Assembly (NCBI GenBank): GCA_035497735.1
Contig: DATJCX010000071.1
Span: forward strand, 1 to 64,000
Direction of reading: 5' to 3'
Length of the DNA stretch: 64,000 nucleotides
Origin: Brumimicrobium sp035497735
GTDB taxonomy: Bacteria; Bacteroidota; Bacteroidia; Flavobacteriales_D; Crocinitomicaceae
Part shown: positions 8,157-16,246 of the stretch, piece after piece
How positions within the stretch are numbered: position 1 is the first letter of the stretch
How the letters are laid out: each line of letters starts with the position of its first letter
Made by a program: the position numbers and the translations under genes
The notes under the pieces: generated by a model
The model's database searches: none
Told to the model about the DNA's origin: nothing
What the model saw: only the letters and a program-made list of their open reading frames with translations

Positions 8157-9164
8157 TTATTTAATCAATTTCCACATTGAACCGTTCTTAGTCGTTAGTT
8201 TTTCTAACTTCCCACTATTCGTCAAGTCATTTAATACACCTTCACTATCTGCTCTTGGAGTTCCGGAAAGTTCAGAAAACTCCTTTGCTGTAAGTGTTGG
8301 GTAGATTTTAAATAGCTCTTCCCAATTTTTACTGTATTCACTTTTCTGAATAGTTGGATTCACTTTCAAAATAGCCATTTCATAAAATGCGTACGGTTTA
8401 GCACCATAAACGACGTCTCTATTTCCAGCATCATCAAGTACAAAAACGGTTGGAAAACCTCTCACTCCGTAGTCTTTAGCAATTTTTAAGTCTTCTTGGA
8501 ATAAATTCTTTGCCTTTCCTTCGAAATCAATTTTCAATTGGTCAACATCTAAACCAACAGTCTTTGCAGCTGTTGCCATATGCTCCCATTTTGCAATGTT
8601 TTTCTTCTTTAAGAATACCAATTCACGCATTTCCCTCATGAATGAATAAGCTTTTTCCTCATCCTGCATTTGTGCTGCTTTAAAAGCAATCGAAGGAGGA
8701 TAAGATGAATTTAAAGGGTCCTCTAACCATAAATCTCCGTCAATAGGCATGTCGTAATAAACGCTAACTTCATCCCAGTGACCTGCTACATCTTTTGGCG
8801 AACTAATTCCACCACTGTTATAGTTCCAATCTGGTAAAAGTCCACCCATTCTATATTCTATATCGATATGAGTCCCATATTCAAGTTTCAGTTTTCTCAA
8901 TTGTGGCTCAATTCCCCAACAAGATGAACAAATCGGGTCTGTAAAGTACACTAATTTCACTTTTTTATCACCTGATAAATTCGCATCAACTTTAGTATCT
9001 TGACCTGCATCAGCAGTTGTTTCACACATTCCCGTTTCTATATCACATAAAAGCGGATTTGTTGTTTTTTCTTTATTCATAATTTTTTGTTTTGTTTGTC
9101 CTTGAATAGTTGTTACACTAAGCAAAGAAATAATTAATACTAGTACATTTATTCTGCGCAACAT
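8157..9164 (-). CDS. Exported DsbA-fold protein of the SpxH/FrnE group
   Basis: A signal peptide (MLRRINVLVLIISLLSVTTIQGQ) precedes a linker with two Cys (LLCDIETGMCET) and a thioredoxin-fold domain starting at KLVYFTDPICSSCWGIEPQL, with a CSSC redox pair at residues 79-82. RGFPTVFVLDD is the cis-Pro loop. The last 60 residues (LTAKEFSELSGTPRADSEG) form a small extra domain. SpxH-type relatives are cytosolic and begin near residue 29 (MNKEKTTNP) here, so the leader looks added. Expected role: periplasmic thiol oxidation or isomerisation. It is divergent from a TATATTTG promoter and two palindromes at 9306-9337 that resemble the operator of the second DsbA/HxlR locus. Substrates unknown. Confidence 0.85.
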   Translation of the reverse strand: MLRRINVLVLIISLLSVTTIQGQTKQKIMNKEKTTNPLLCDIETGMCETTADAGQDTKVDANLSGDKKVKLVYFTDPICSSCWGIEPQLRKLKLEYGTHIDIEYRMGGLLPDWNYNSGGISSPKDVAGHWDEVSVYYDMPIDGDLWLEDPLNSSYPPSIAFKAAQMQDEEKAYSFMREMRELVFLKKKNIAKWEHMATAAKTVGLDVDQLKIDFEGKAKNLFQEDLKIAKDYGVRGFPTVFVLDDAGNRDVVYGAKPYAFYEMAILKVNPTIQKSEYSKNWEELFKIYPTLTAKEFSELSGTPRADSEGVLNDLTNSGKLEKLTTKNGSMWKLIK

Positions 9165-9265
9165 AATGTTATTTAGTTTTCGTTTTTAGCATCAGGACGG
9201 TATAAAAATCAATGGATTTAAATATAGCTTACTTTTTCTAATTGTTACATTATCTCTTAATGTTG

Positions 9266-9338
9266 GTACAAATATACGGAAATTTAAATGTATATTTGGT
9301 ACGAATTTCCTTTTGGAAAGCACTTCCCTTTTGGAAAC
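9266..9338. promoter_or_regulatory. Divergent promoter pair and double palindrome (probable HxlR operator)
   Basis: The left part is an inverted repeat with a -7-like TATATTTG on each strand (minus 9276-9269, plus 9291-9298). Immediately downstream of the plus element come two palindromes 18 bp apart, TTTCC-TTTT-GGAAA (9306-9319) and TTCCC-TTTT-GGAAA (9324-9337). A GTTTCC-ATTT-GGAAAC copy sits at the second DsbA/HxlR locus (17657-17672), so this is a likely HxlR binding site. The binding itself is inferred. Confidence 0.6.
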
Positions 9339-9375
9339 TATCAATAGATAATCTGTTGGTAATGTTATCTTTAAG

Positions 9376-10060
9376 TTATGCACTATTTGAAAAAAGACGA
9401 AAATGACCGACAAACATGAAAGACTTTTAAAACTCGACAATGACAAATTAATTGACGTAGTAAAGAATTATCGACAATATGGATATGACGACCAATTGAG
9501 AGAAACTGCGATAAATATTCTTACGGACAGGGGAATATCAAAAGAACAACTGCAAATTACCGGAAGCTTTGAAAACAAAACATATGATTACGCAAACGAT
9601 TTATTCGCTACGTTTCTGAAGAATTCGAAAATTTCCTTTATAATGTATTTGGTTCTATTTAGTTCACGAATTCTAATCCAAATAATTCCTGACGACTCCG
9701 TTGGACTTGCTTGGACACTATTGATTGCGACAATTCTTTCATTCATTCTATATTTCGTCTTTTTGATTATGTCTTTCATGAACCAAAACCAGTTTTACAA
9801 AGCTATCGGACAGGACTACGGAACAGAAGGAGCTCTACTCTATCTATTCCTTGGAATGCCGTTTTATATGTTCATGTACTTCTATTTTCGAAATCAAATG
9901 AAGGACAAAATGAAAGAAATAAGATGAAAACAGTGCCTAACAGCACCTACCCAAAAGGCGGGGTTTCGGATTCCAAAGACAGTTTTGTGATTAATGGAAC
10001 ATTAGTTTTTCAAATCAAGTTTTGTGGTAAAAGTCCCGCCCTTCGGGTAGCTGCGAAACG
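9376..10060 (+). mobile_element. Single integron-type gene cassette
   Basis: The segment begins at a GTTRRRY-type core site (G|TTATGC, 9375-9381), carries one ORF 21 nt further on, and ends in a long imperfect palindrome with attC layout whose 3' core is G|TTGAAG at 10060-10066. On circularisation the cassette's own core would be GTTATGC, matching the attC left core GCCTAAC (complement GTTAGGC) at 6 of 7 positions. No integrase gene or other cassette is seen in the window. Removing the segment rejoins a promoter/operator to the HxlR gene at 10082. Interpretation is from sequence pattern only. Confidence 0.65.
9403..9927 (+). CDS. Small membrane protein of unknown function (cassette-borne)
   Basis: The 174-residue protein has a soluble, charged N-terminal 60 residues (DKHERLLKLDNDKLIDVVKN, helical, with a 'RETAINILTDRGISKEQL' stretch seen in several Bacteroidota membrane proteins) followed by three hydrophobic segments (about residues 73-93, 103-126, 143-162). 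I do not recognise the family. The ATG lies 27 nt after the cassette boundary and the stop 8 nt before the attC left core, which is the compact fit usual for cassette genes. It has no obvious promoter of its own; the TATATTTG element at 9291 could drive it. Confidence 0.75.
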   Translation: MTDKHERLLKLDNDKLIDVVKNYRQYGYDDQLRETAINILTDRGISKEQLQITGSFENKTYDYANDLFATFLKNSKISFIMYLVLFSSRILIQIIPDDSVGLAWTLLIATILSFILYFVFLIMSFMNQNQFYKAIGQDYGTEGALLYLFLGMPFYMFMYFYFRNQMKDKMKEIR

Positions 10061-10066
10061 TTGAAG
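9935..10066 (+). repeat. attC-like recombination site (132 nt)
   Basis: The left core GCCTAAC (9935-9941) and right core GTTGAAG (10060-10066) flank arms 9943-9962 and 10035-10054, which pair at 17 of 20 positions (GCACCTACCC... against GCAGCTACCC...). The arms have unequal spacers to the cores (A against GAAAC), the kind of asymmetry attC sites use. The 72-nt centre pairs weakly. The length lies in the known attC range. Confidence 0.65.
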
Positions 10067-10081
10067 AAATTATATAAAGTT

Positions 10082-10453
10082 ATGAAAAAAAAATCAGTTG
10101 TCAATGCCACTCCTGTTTGTCAAGTTCGAATGCAAGCTATTAGCGACACGATGAGCGTTTTATCTGGAAAATGGAAATTTCACATTATAGGGACACTCAT
10201 AGAGGGTGATACGTTGGGTTTTATGGACTTGTTAAGAGAAATCGACGGAATAGGATCGAAAATGCTTTCAAAAGAATTGCAGGATTTAGAAATGAATCTT
10301 TTGATTAATCGAAAAGTAATGGATACCAAACCAATAACTGTGGAATATTCAATGACTGAATACGGTGCAACTTTAGCGCCCGTTATCAATGAAATCGCTA
10401 AATGGGGAATTGAATATAGAAAGTCACTTTTTGAGTCGGGTGAAGACAAGTAA
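10082..10453 (+). CDS. HxlR family transcriptional regulator
   Basis: The 123-residue winged-helix protein shows the HxlR core (VLSGKWKFHIIGTL, then GSKMLSKELQDLEMNLLINR, then VEYSMTEYGATLAPVINEIAKWG). An in-frame TTG lies 7 codons upstream at the cassette border; ATG at 10082 is preferred. Cys13 lies just before the DNA-binding core, in the position of the redox-sensing Cys of YodB/HypR-type members, so thiol or quinone sensing is plausible. It is probably the original partner of the DsbA-fold gene at 8157-9164, as at the 17.7 kb locus, but an attC cassette now separates it from the shared promoter. Convergent with the MFS gene. Confidence 0.9.
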   Translation: MKKKSVVNATPVCQVRMQAISDTMSVLSGKWKFHIIGTLIEGDTLGFMDLLREIDGIGSKMLSKELQDLEMNLLINRKVMDTKPITVEYSMTEYGATLAPVINEIAKWGIEYRKSLFESGEDK

Positions 10454-10494
10454 TTCAAGTAAATTTACCCTATTTTTAAATTCCTTTACGTGCA

Positions 10495-11667
10495 TCAACT
10501 CAATGCTTTTTTTGTGAAAATCGAAATAATTATTCCTGGAATTGACAATCCTATTGCGAGATAAATCAAGCTCATCGGGGAATAGTATCCGAGCAACATT
10601 CCTGCAGCTGAAGAAGCAATCATAATGGATAGGTTAAAAACCGACGACTGAACTGAAGTTGCTACATCTTTTGCTGAATCGACCTGTCTGCTAACGGCTG
10701 CTTGGAGCAAGGTCACTAATGGTCCAAATGAAAGTCCCCATAAGAAGAATGCAAAATGTCCCATGCCGCTTGTTTTTCCAAACATAAGGAAAATTAGCAT
10801 CGATATAATCAGTAAAGCGAACATGGCTATTGTCAGTAATTTTAGATACTTATCCGTGTATTTTATGGCAAGTAATACAGAAATTAGCGAACCAATTCCA
10901 AAGAATAATAGAGCACTTTCAACTCCTCCCGACAGTTGAATTTCATCTACCAAACTTGTGATATAGACATAAACTCCATAATGTGCAATTACGCCTAAAA
11001 GAGTGAGTAAAAGAACAATTAAAACTGCTGGTATTTTCAGCAATGCAAAAGGGGATGAACTTTTGCTTAGTTTTTCTCCAGGCATAGATGGAAGTGTGAA
11101 AAAACTAACAATAGCGATTAAAATAATAAATCCACCTAAGCCCATAAATTCATTTCGCCATCCATATTTGTTACCAATTGCTGTCATTATTGGCATACCG
11201 ATACTGATCCCTAAAGTCGTTCCTGCCATGATTACAGCAATTGCTTTTCCGTGGTTCTTCTTGTCGACGATTCGCATACCATAAGCTGCAATCATTGGCC
11301 ACATTACACCGGCACAGATTCCTCCGAGCACTCTTAATGTGATGATGATATTATAATTGTAAACAAGTCCAGCTATAATGTTTGAAATAGCGAATCCACC
11401 TAGTAATATTAATAGGAGTCGCTTGCGGTTGATATGTATTGTCAAGGATATTAGCGGAATGGCGAAAATTGCTGAGGCAATGGCATAGAATCCAACTAAG
11501 TTCCCTGTCTGTACTTCGTTTATATTGAGGTCTTGCATCATAAGGGGAAGAACGCCGGAGGGCATCAGTTCGGATAAAATCCCTACAAAAGTAACGGACG
11601 ACATCAATATCATAGTCATCCAAGGGAAAGCGCGTTTGGCTTGTTCCGTTATATGTTGTTTACTCAT
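10495..11667 (-). CDS. MFS transporter, DHA1-type efflux permease
   Basis: The 390 residues give about 12 membrane helices with a central loop (TLPSMPGEKLSKSSSPFALL). The conserved motifs of the arabinose/drug efflux group (AraJ/YdhP type) are recognisable: SVTFVGILSELMPSGVLPLM in helix 1, the loop HINRKRLLLILLGGFAISN after helix 2, and RVLGGICAGVMWPMIAAYG in helix 4. It would export a small hydrophobic or sugar-like compound by proton antiport. It starts 37 nt after the truncated cytosine deaminase and may share its transcript. Substrate not predictable. Confidence 0.9.
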   Translation of the reverse strand: MSKQHITEQAKRAFPWMTMILMSSVTFVGILSELMPSGVLPLMMQDLNINEVQTGNLVGFYAIASAIFAIPLISLTIHINRKRLLLILLGGFAISNIIAGLVYNYNIIITLRVLGGICAGVMWPMIAAYGMRIVDKKNHGKAIAVIMAGTTLGISIGMPIMTAIGNKYGWRNEFMGLGGFIILIAIVSFFTLPSMPGEKLSKSSSPFALLKIPAVLIVLLLTLLGVIAHYGVYVYITSLVDEIQLSGGVESALLFFGIGSLISVLLAIKYTDKYLKLLTIAMFALLIISMLIFLMFGKTSGMGHFAFFLWGLSFGPLVTLLQAAVSRQVDSAKDVATSVQSSVFNLSIMIASSAAGMLLGYYSPMSLIYLAIGLSIPGIIISIFTKKALS

Positions 11668-11704
11668 ATTTGCTTTTTACTGCTGTTTAAATTTATGTGA
11701 AAAA

Positions 11705-12362
11705 CTACAAACTCAATGGTATATCATAGGCCATTTCCTTTCGGCGGAACAAAAAGTTTCCATTTCGTACAGAAGCTAAAACATCGACCCTTTTTCGTAT
11801 TGCATCATAAACTGAAGATTCATTGAGAACGATAAAATTGGCTGCTTTTCCTACTTCTAGTCCATAACTATTTTGAATATTCATGCAACGTGCTCCGTTA
11901 AAGGTAATTAAATCAAAAACGGTTTCAATTTCCTTTGGTGACATTGTTTGCGCGAGGTGAATACCATTGTCTAAAATATTCATCATATTTCCATTTCCCA
12001 TTGGATACCATGGGTCGTTTATGGAATCTTGTGCGAAAGCAACGTTTATTCCCGACTCTATAAATTCCTTTACTCTTGTCAAACCACGACGTTTTGGATA
12101 AGTATCTTGTCTTCCTTGTAAATAAGCGTTTTCTGTTGGACAGGATACAAAATTCATCTTATTTTTTTGGAATAAATCCATCATTCTAAAGGCATAGGAG
12201 TTGTCGGCTGAACCAAAGGAACAGGTATGACTAGCTGTGGTTTTTGTTCCGTAATCCTTCATTAAAACAAGTACATTCAATAATTCAACAAAGCGCGAAT
12301 GTGTATCGTCTGTTTCGTCACAGTGAAATTTTACAGAATAGCAAAGTAAAACAGGCTTGCTC
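11705..12362 (-). pseudogene. Cytosine deaminase (CodA-like), C-terminal fragment
   Basis: The frame matches the C-terminal half of CodA-type cytosine/isoguanine deaminase: FHCDETDD (metal/catalytic region), SRFVELLNVLVLMKDYGTKT, TASHTCSF, LQGRQDTYPKRRGLTRVKE, SGINVAFAQDSINDPWYPMG and a closing amidohydrolase barrel end. CodA is about 420 residues; here the first half, including the N-terminal His-x-His metal site, is missing. The frame is open only to about 12362, with a stop just upstream, and no start precedes the conserved part. The first ATG (12280) lies inside the domain. It must be inactive. The break lies next to a GTAGCTGC word also present in the attC right arm. Confidence 0.85.
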
Positions 12363-12515
12363 TAACTATTGGTCGTAGCTGCTCGTTGTTAAAGGATTTT
12401 GTAGTTGAATAGATAAGGCGATTAGTGTTTTATATTTCAGAATTAAAAATTCACCCAGCTATGGAATACTGGGAGCTAGAATCTCGTTTTTTTGGGAAAG
12501 ATTTTTGTACTTAGT

Positions 12516-13397
12516 CTAAAACCTAGGTGTCGGGTAGGGGATATACTCCTCTTCGTCACCTTTAATTTTATCGAATTTTTGGTCTGCCCATTTTTGTTTT
12601 GCCGCTTCAATCAATTTTTTATCCGAAGAAACGAAGTTCCAGTCAATAAAGCGTTCTTCAGGGAATGGCTCTCCTCCAAAAATATAGATGGTGCTGTTTG
12701 CTGCAATCGTAAATTCACACAAGGTACTGTCTTTTGCTACTAAAATTTGCTTTGGTCCATATTCATGTTCTCCACTTTTAATGCTTCCTTCTAAAATATA
12801 CAGTCCAGATTCTCCATAGAGTTCGTCGCCGATTTTCACAACTTGTTCTGTCTTACTCTTAATTTCAATCATAAAAAGTTTGCTAAAAACAGGAACGGGA
12901 GATTTTCTTCCTAATGCTTCTCCAGCAACTAATTTAAACGCTACATCACCTTCCGACCATGAAGGGATTTCATTTTTTTCTATATGAGAAAACTGAGGAT
13001 CCATTTGTTCTAAATCTTTCGGCAAGGCCACCCAAATCTGCAATCCGTGCATTAATAAGTCGGATTCGCGTAAATATTCAGGAGTTCTTTCCGAGTGAAC
13101 AATCCCCTTTCCTGCGGTCATCCAATTTACTGCTCCTGGTTTTATTTCAACCTCATTTCCCAAGGTATCGCGGTGCATAATACTTCCTTCAAACAGGAAA
13201 GTTAGTGTTGAAAGTCCGATATGGGGGTGTGGTAAGACATCGAAGTTTTGACGTTCATTAAGTTTTACTGGTCCCATATGATCTATATAAATGAACGGCC
13301 CCACCATTCTCTTTTTTCGGAATGGCAACAATCGACCAACCATAAAGTTTCCAATATCGGCTGCTCTTTCTTCTATAATTAATTGGATGTTTGACAT
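12516..13397 (-). CDS. Pirin family protein (full-length, cytosolic)
   Basis: The 293 residues have the usual bicupin pirin layout: the metal ligands in VLPHPHIGLSTLTFLFEGS (His-x-His) and in MTAGKGIVHSERTPE (His and Glu), and a C-terminal cupin from about residue 175 (VFSKLFMIEIKSKTEQ ... ESGLYILEGSI). It differs from the exported pirin at 1723, which belongs to the YhhW branch. Pirins act as iron-dependent quercetinases or redox-sensitive regulators. The gene sits 28 nt downstream of a TRIC-type channel on the same strand. Confidence 0.93.
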   Translation of the reverse strand: MSNIQLIIEERAADIGNFMVGRLLPFRKKRMVGPFIYIDHMGPVKLNERQNFDVLPHPHIGLSTLTFLFEGSIMHRDTLGNEVEIKPGAVNWMTAGKGIVHSERTPEYLRESDLLMHGLQIWVALPKDLEQMDPQFSHIEKNEIPSWSEGDVAFKLVAGEALGRKSPVPVFSKLFMIEIKSKTEQVVKIGDELYGESGLYILEGSIKSGEHEYGPKQILVAKDSTLCEFTIAANSTIYIFGGEPFPEERFIDWNFVSSDKKLIEAAKQKWADQKFDKIKGDEEEYIPYPTPRF

Positions 13398-13425
13398 AGC
13401 TCTTTTTTTATTTGAATTACAATTT

Positions 13426-14046
13426 CTAAGTTGTCTTTTTGGGTCTTAAACTTGTTGGTAAATGCCAATTAAATCTGACAGATAACAAGCGGAATAAAAC
13501 TACAGAAACAAGACAGATAACTTCACTTATAAGTACTGGAACATCTAATTTATATAATATAAAGAAAATAAGGCCTCCAAAAATACAAGTTGTTGCATAA
13601 ATTTCTTTTTGAAAAACGAGTGGAATATTACTCAAAGATACATCACGGATTACACCTCCGAAACAGGCTGTAATTGTTCCCAATGCTATCGAAATAAGTG
13701 GATTCATTCCAAATTCGATACCCGTTCGTATTCCTACTACTGTGAAAAATCCAAGTCCGATGGCATCAAAAAATAAGAGGGTTTTATGATAGTTTTTTAT
13801 TTCAGTTTTGAATATCAGTACGACAATCGTGGTGATGAATACAACTACACTAGAACTTAAATCTAGCATCCAGGTAACGGGAACTTTCCCAATTAACATA
13901 TCTCTCAGAGTTCCACCTCCCAATGCAGTGATAAATGCAATAATGAAAACGCCGAAAATATCCAATTTTTTCTCCTTGGCGGCAAATGCTCCTGCAACGC
14001 TAAAAGCTGCTGTTCCTATAATTTCTGTTATGCCAATCGAGCCCAT
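13426..14046 (-). CDS. TRIC / UPF0126 family cation channel (YadS/YicG-like)
   Basis: The 206-residue membrane protein contains two copies of the family repeat, each with a glycine-rich bend: ALGGGTLRDMLIGKVPVTWM and FGGVIRDVSLSNIPLVFQKE. Seven hydrophobic segments are visible. Bacterial TRIC homologues form trimeric monovalent-cation channels in the inner membrane. It is probably co-transcribed with the pirin gene 28 nt downstream. Physiological role unknown. Confidence 0.92.
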   Translation of the reverse strand: MGSIGITEIIGTAAFSVAGAFAAKEKKLDIFGVFIIAFITALGGGTLRDMLIGKVPVTWMLDLSSSVVVFITTIVVLIFKTEIKNYHKTLLFFDAIGLGFFTVVGIRTGIEFGMNPLISIALGTITACFGGVIRDVSLSNIPLVFQKEIYATTCIFGGLIFFILYKLDVPVLISEVICLVSVVLFRLLSVRFNWHLPTSLRPKKTT

Positions 14047-14150
14047 TTAACAGTTTGTTCTTGAGTTAAACAGAACAATATACGGATTTCTACAAATCAG
14101 GATGTTTATTTTTACAAAAATCCACTCCATTCTATATAAATGATGTAAAA

Positions 14151-14187
14151 AAGAACACCATTATAGTTATTCCATAATGGCGTTCTT
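14151..14187 (-). terminator. Terminator downstream of Dps / HPF remnant
   Basis: The stem AAGAACACCATTAT / ATAATGGCGTTCTT has one mismatch and a 9-nt loop. On the minus strand it is followed by a T6 run, so it ends the Dps-side transcript. Confidence 0.75.
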
Positions 14188-14354
14188 GTAAATTTTCTCT
14201 TCCTTAAGGAAATAAACTATCTTTTTTTCCAATTGCTTATCCAATTTGTTTTCAACACTTGTTAAAAGTGCTTGGAAATTACCCCCATATTCGGATGCAA
14301 AAGGATCATTTCCTGGAATACCTAAGCGAATACTTACTTGTGTTCGACTTCTAT
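14167..14354 (-). pseudogene. Remnant of an HPF/RaiA-like ribosome-associated protein (C-terminal part)
   Basis: Directly after the Dps stop another minus-strand frame encodes about 62 residues including QVSIRLGIPGNDPFASEYGG and then FQALLTSVENKLDKQLEKK, ending at TAA 14167-14169. The 'IRLxIPGxDxFAxE..xFxxLLxxVExKLxxQLxKxK' pattern is that of short hibernation-promoting-factor-like proteins. There is no start codon: a TAA lies just upstream in frame and the N-terminal half is absent. It therefore looks like the tail of a gene whose front was lost next to, or replaced by, the dps gene. Family assignment is moderate. Confidence 0.5.
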
Positions 14355-14824
14355 TTTAGGTAAGCTGAATACATCCAAACTAGTTTTTCTTGCTCACTGA
14401 TGTAGTCACTCATCAAGGCATTGGTTCCTTCGTCTTCTGCATCCGCTGATAAATCAAGAAGTTCTCTTTGAAGGATAATTATTTTTTTGAATGAATCTAA
14501 AGTATCTTTCATGTCTTGAGTACCATCTGCTACTTCCGAACTTTCTTTAATTTTCGACTCTTTTAGATAGTCTGTAAATTTATGGTTTGGCGTATGTCCA
14601 AGTGTTCTAATTCTTTCAGCTACTTCATCGATTTTTATAAATAAATCTTCGTAAAGTTCTTGGAACTTGTCGTGTAGCTCAAAGAATTTATCTCCTTTAA
14701 TATTCCAATGATATCCTCTAACATTCTGATAGAATATTGAGTAATTTGCTAATAGTTCATTTAGTTTTTTTGCAAGTCTTTCTGACTTTGCAGCATCTAA
14801 TCCGATTGAATTTAATTTTGTCAT
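14351..14824 (-). CDS. dps: Dps family DNA-binding ferritin-like protein
   Basis: The 157-residue four-helix bundle shows the Dps ferroxidase region NVRGYHWNIKGDKFFELHDK followed by ELYEDLFIKIDEVAERIRTL (His, Asp and Glu ligands at the dimer interface), and LGHTPNHKFTDYL typical of the BC linker. The N-terminus has a few Lys, which may contact DNA. Dps stores iron using hydrogen peroxide and protects DNA. It fits the redox-defence setting, with an FMN reductase and a YceI gene just upstream on the same strand. Confidence 0.93.
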   Translation of the reverse strand: MTKLNSIGLDAAKSERLAKKLNELLANYSIFYQNVRGYHWNIKGDKFFELHDKFQELYEDLFIKIDEVAERIRTLGHTPNHKFTDYLKESKIKESSEVADGTQDMKDTLDSFKKIIILQRELLDLSADAEDEGTNALMSDYISEQEKLVWMYSAYLK

Positions 14825-14855
14825 TTTTCTTATTTTTTTAAGTTAATAATTATTT

Positions 14856-15410
14856 TTATTTTACTATTGTATCAGTCCACTTTTCGAAAGCGGACATAAA
14901 TTTTTTGAAGAATCCTTTTGTTGATTCATTCTTAAGATGACCGTTTTCATCAAAAAGGTCTTTTGCTCCACCGATATAAGCTTCAGGTTGCGCCATAGTT
15001 GGTGCGTTCACGAAAGTAAGTGACTGTCTCAGGTGATGATTAGCTCCAAAACCACTAATATTTCCAATTGAAACACTTACAATAGCAGCGGGTTTTCCAT
15101 TCCATACGTTTTTGTCGTAGGGACGGGAACCTACATCAATCGCATTTTTTAAAACAGCGGGAACAGAGCGGTTGTATTCTGGTGTTACGAATAAAATTCC
15201 GTCAGCTGCTGCAATTTCCTTTCGAAATCGTTGCCATTCCTTTGGCGGATTTGCTTCTATGTCTTCATTATAATACGGAAGATCTCCAATTGTTATAATG
15301 TCAAAGGTAAATGACTCAGGTGCAACTGATATTAATGCTTTTGCCGTTTTTAAGTTTAGAGATTCCTTGCGAAGACTTCCTACTATGACTGCTATTTTAT
15401 GTTTTTTCAT
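14856..15410 (-). CDS. NADPH-dependent FMN reductase (flavodoxin-like)
   Basis: The 184 residues follow the NADPH_dep_FMN_red fold: KIAVIVGSLRKESLNLKTAK (phosphate loop GSLRxxSxN), GILFVTPEYNRSVPAVLKNA (the family PEYN motif) and GKPAAIVSVSIGNISGFGA. Relatives reduce FMN, quinones, azo dyes or chromate in the cytoplasm. It lies 31 nt upstream of dps and 53 nt downstream of a secreted YceI gene, so the three probably form one unit. The substrate is not determined. Confidence 0.93.
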   Translation of the reverse strand: MKKHKIAVIVGSLRKESLNLKTAKALISVAPESFTFDIITIGDLPYYNEDIEANPPKEWQRFRKEIAAADGILFVTPEYNRSVPAVLKNAIDVGSRPYDKNVWNGKPAAIVSVSIGNISGFGANHHLRQSLTFVNAPTMAQPEAYIGGAKDLFDENGHLKNESTKGFFKKFMSAFEKWTDTIVK

Positions 15411-15463
15411 ATTTTATTATTTTGAATTATAAGTGTTAGAAACTTGTTGACTTACTGTGTTAA

Positions 15464-16033
15464 TTACTGTTTTGCAAATTGCAAGTGAATAATAAGTTTA
15501 ACGTCTTTTGCGATGCCCGCAGCAGTTGGGTCAAAATCGATATTATAGTCGAATCTATTAATGGTTGTTTCAGCTTTCATTCCCAATTTTTCACCTTGGT
15601 CACTTTTAGCCGTTCCTCCATAATGAACATCAAATACAACATCTTTCGTAACGTTCTTTATCGTCAATTTCCCATATAATAAGTAGTGATTTTTTTTCTT
15701 GGTTTCTTCGATTTTTGAACTCACAAATGTCATATTTGGATATTTCTCAACTTCAAAAAAATCTGCACTTCTTAAGTGATTGTCTCTTTGTTCAACATTG
15801 GTATTGATACTTTTTACTTTAACATCAAAGTTAAACTTCGCACCTTGTAGGGCTTCTCCTTGAGTTGTTAAACTCCCTGTATAGTCTAGAAACTTCCCAT
15901 TTACAATACTAATTCCAGAATGGGCAATGTTGAAATTTAAAGAAGAGTGGAAGGGGTCAACTTTCCATTGTGTTTGTGTGAATGTGGTAGTACTAAATAA
16001 AACTGCAACGAATAAAATTAAAAATCTTTTCAT
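15464..16033 (-). CDS. Secreted YceI family protein
   Basis: A signal peptide (MKRFLILFVAVLFSTTTFTQ) precedes the YceI barrel starting at WKVDPFHSSLNFNIAHSGIS, with the family signature EQRDNHLRSADFFEVEKYPN. The mature protein should be periplasmic and bind a long hydrophobic molecule, for example a quinone or isoprenoid lipid. It is the second YceI in 16 kb; the first (359-877) lacks a signal, so the cell has a cytoplasmic and an exported version. It lies upstream of the FMN reductase and dps genes on the same strand. Confidence 0.93.
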   Translation of the reverse strand: MKRFLILFVAVLFSTTTFTQTQWKVDPFHSSLNFNIAHSGISIVNGKFLDYTGSLTTQGEALQGAKFNFDVKVKSINTNVEQRDNHLRSADFFEVEKYPNMTFVSSKIEETKKKNHYLLYGKLTIKNVTKDVVFDVHYGGTAKSDQGEKLGMKAETTINRFDYNIDFDPTAAGIAKDVKLIIHLQFAKQ

Positions 16034-16190
16034 GTTTATATGTTTTTTATATTAATGTGTGAACTCTAATATAAGCATAAAACTCTGTTTAAAATCACAA
16101 GGAATGTTAAAAGAAAAAAGGAAAAGAAATGGTTGTTTTGAAAAATAAGGAGAGTAGTACTTTCCATGTTTAGGAAGTAGGGGGAAGTAA

Positions 16191-16220
16191 AAACGGCCTA
16201 AATATTAATTTAAGCCGTTT
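16191..16220 (-). terminator. Terminator of the FrnE-lipoprotein operon
   Basis: The stem AAACGGCCTAAAT / ATTTAAGCCGTTT (one mismatch) with a 4-nt loop is followed on the minus strand by a T5 run. It lies 27 nt past the stop at 16247. Confidence 0.75.
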
Positions 16221-16246
16221 CTTTTTACATATATTTCAGTGTTTGA

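Noticed and set aside
9711..10064. Open frame crossing the cassette gene and attC
   Set aside because: It is out of frame with the membrane-protein gene and runs through the recombination site palindrome.
12454..12473. CCCAG/CTGGG hairpin near the pirin gene as terminator
   Set aside because: The stem is only 5 bp and the T-run is on the wrong side and distant.
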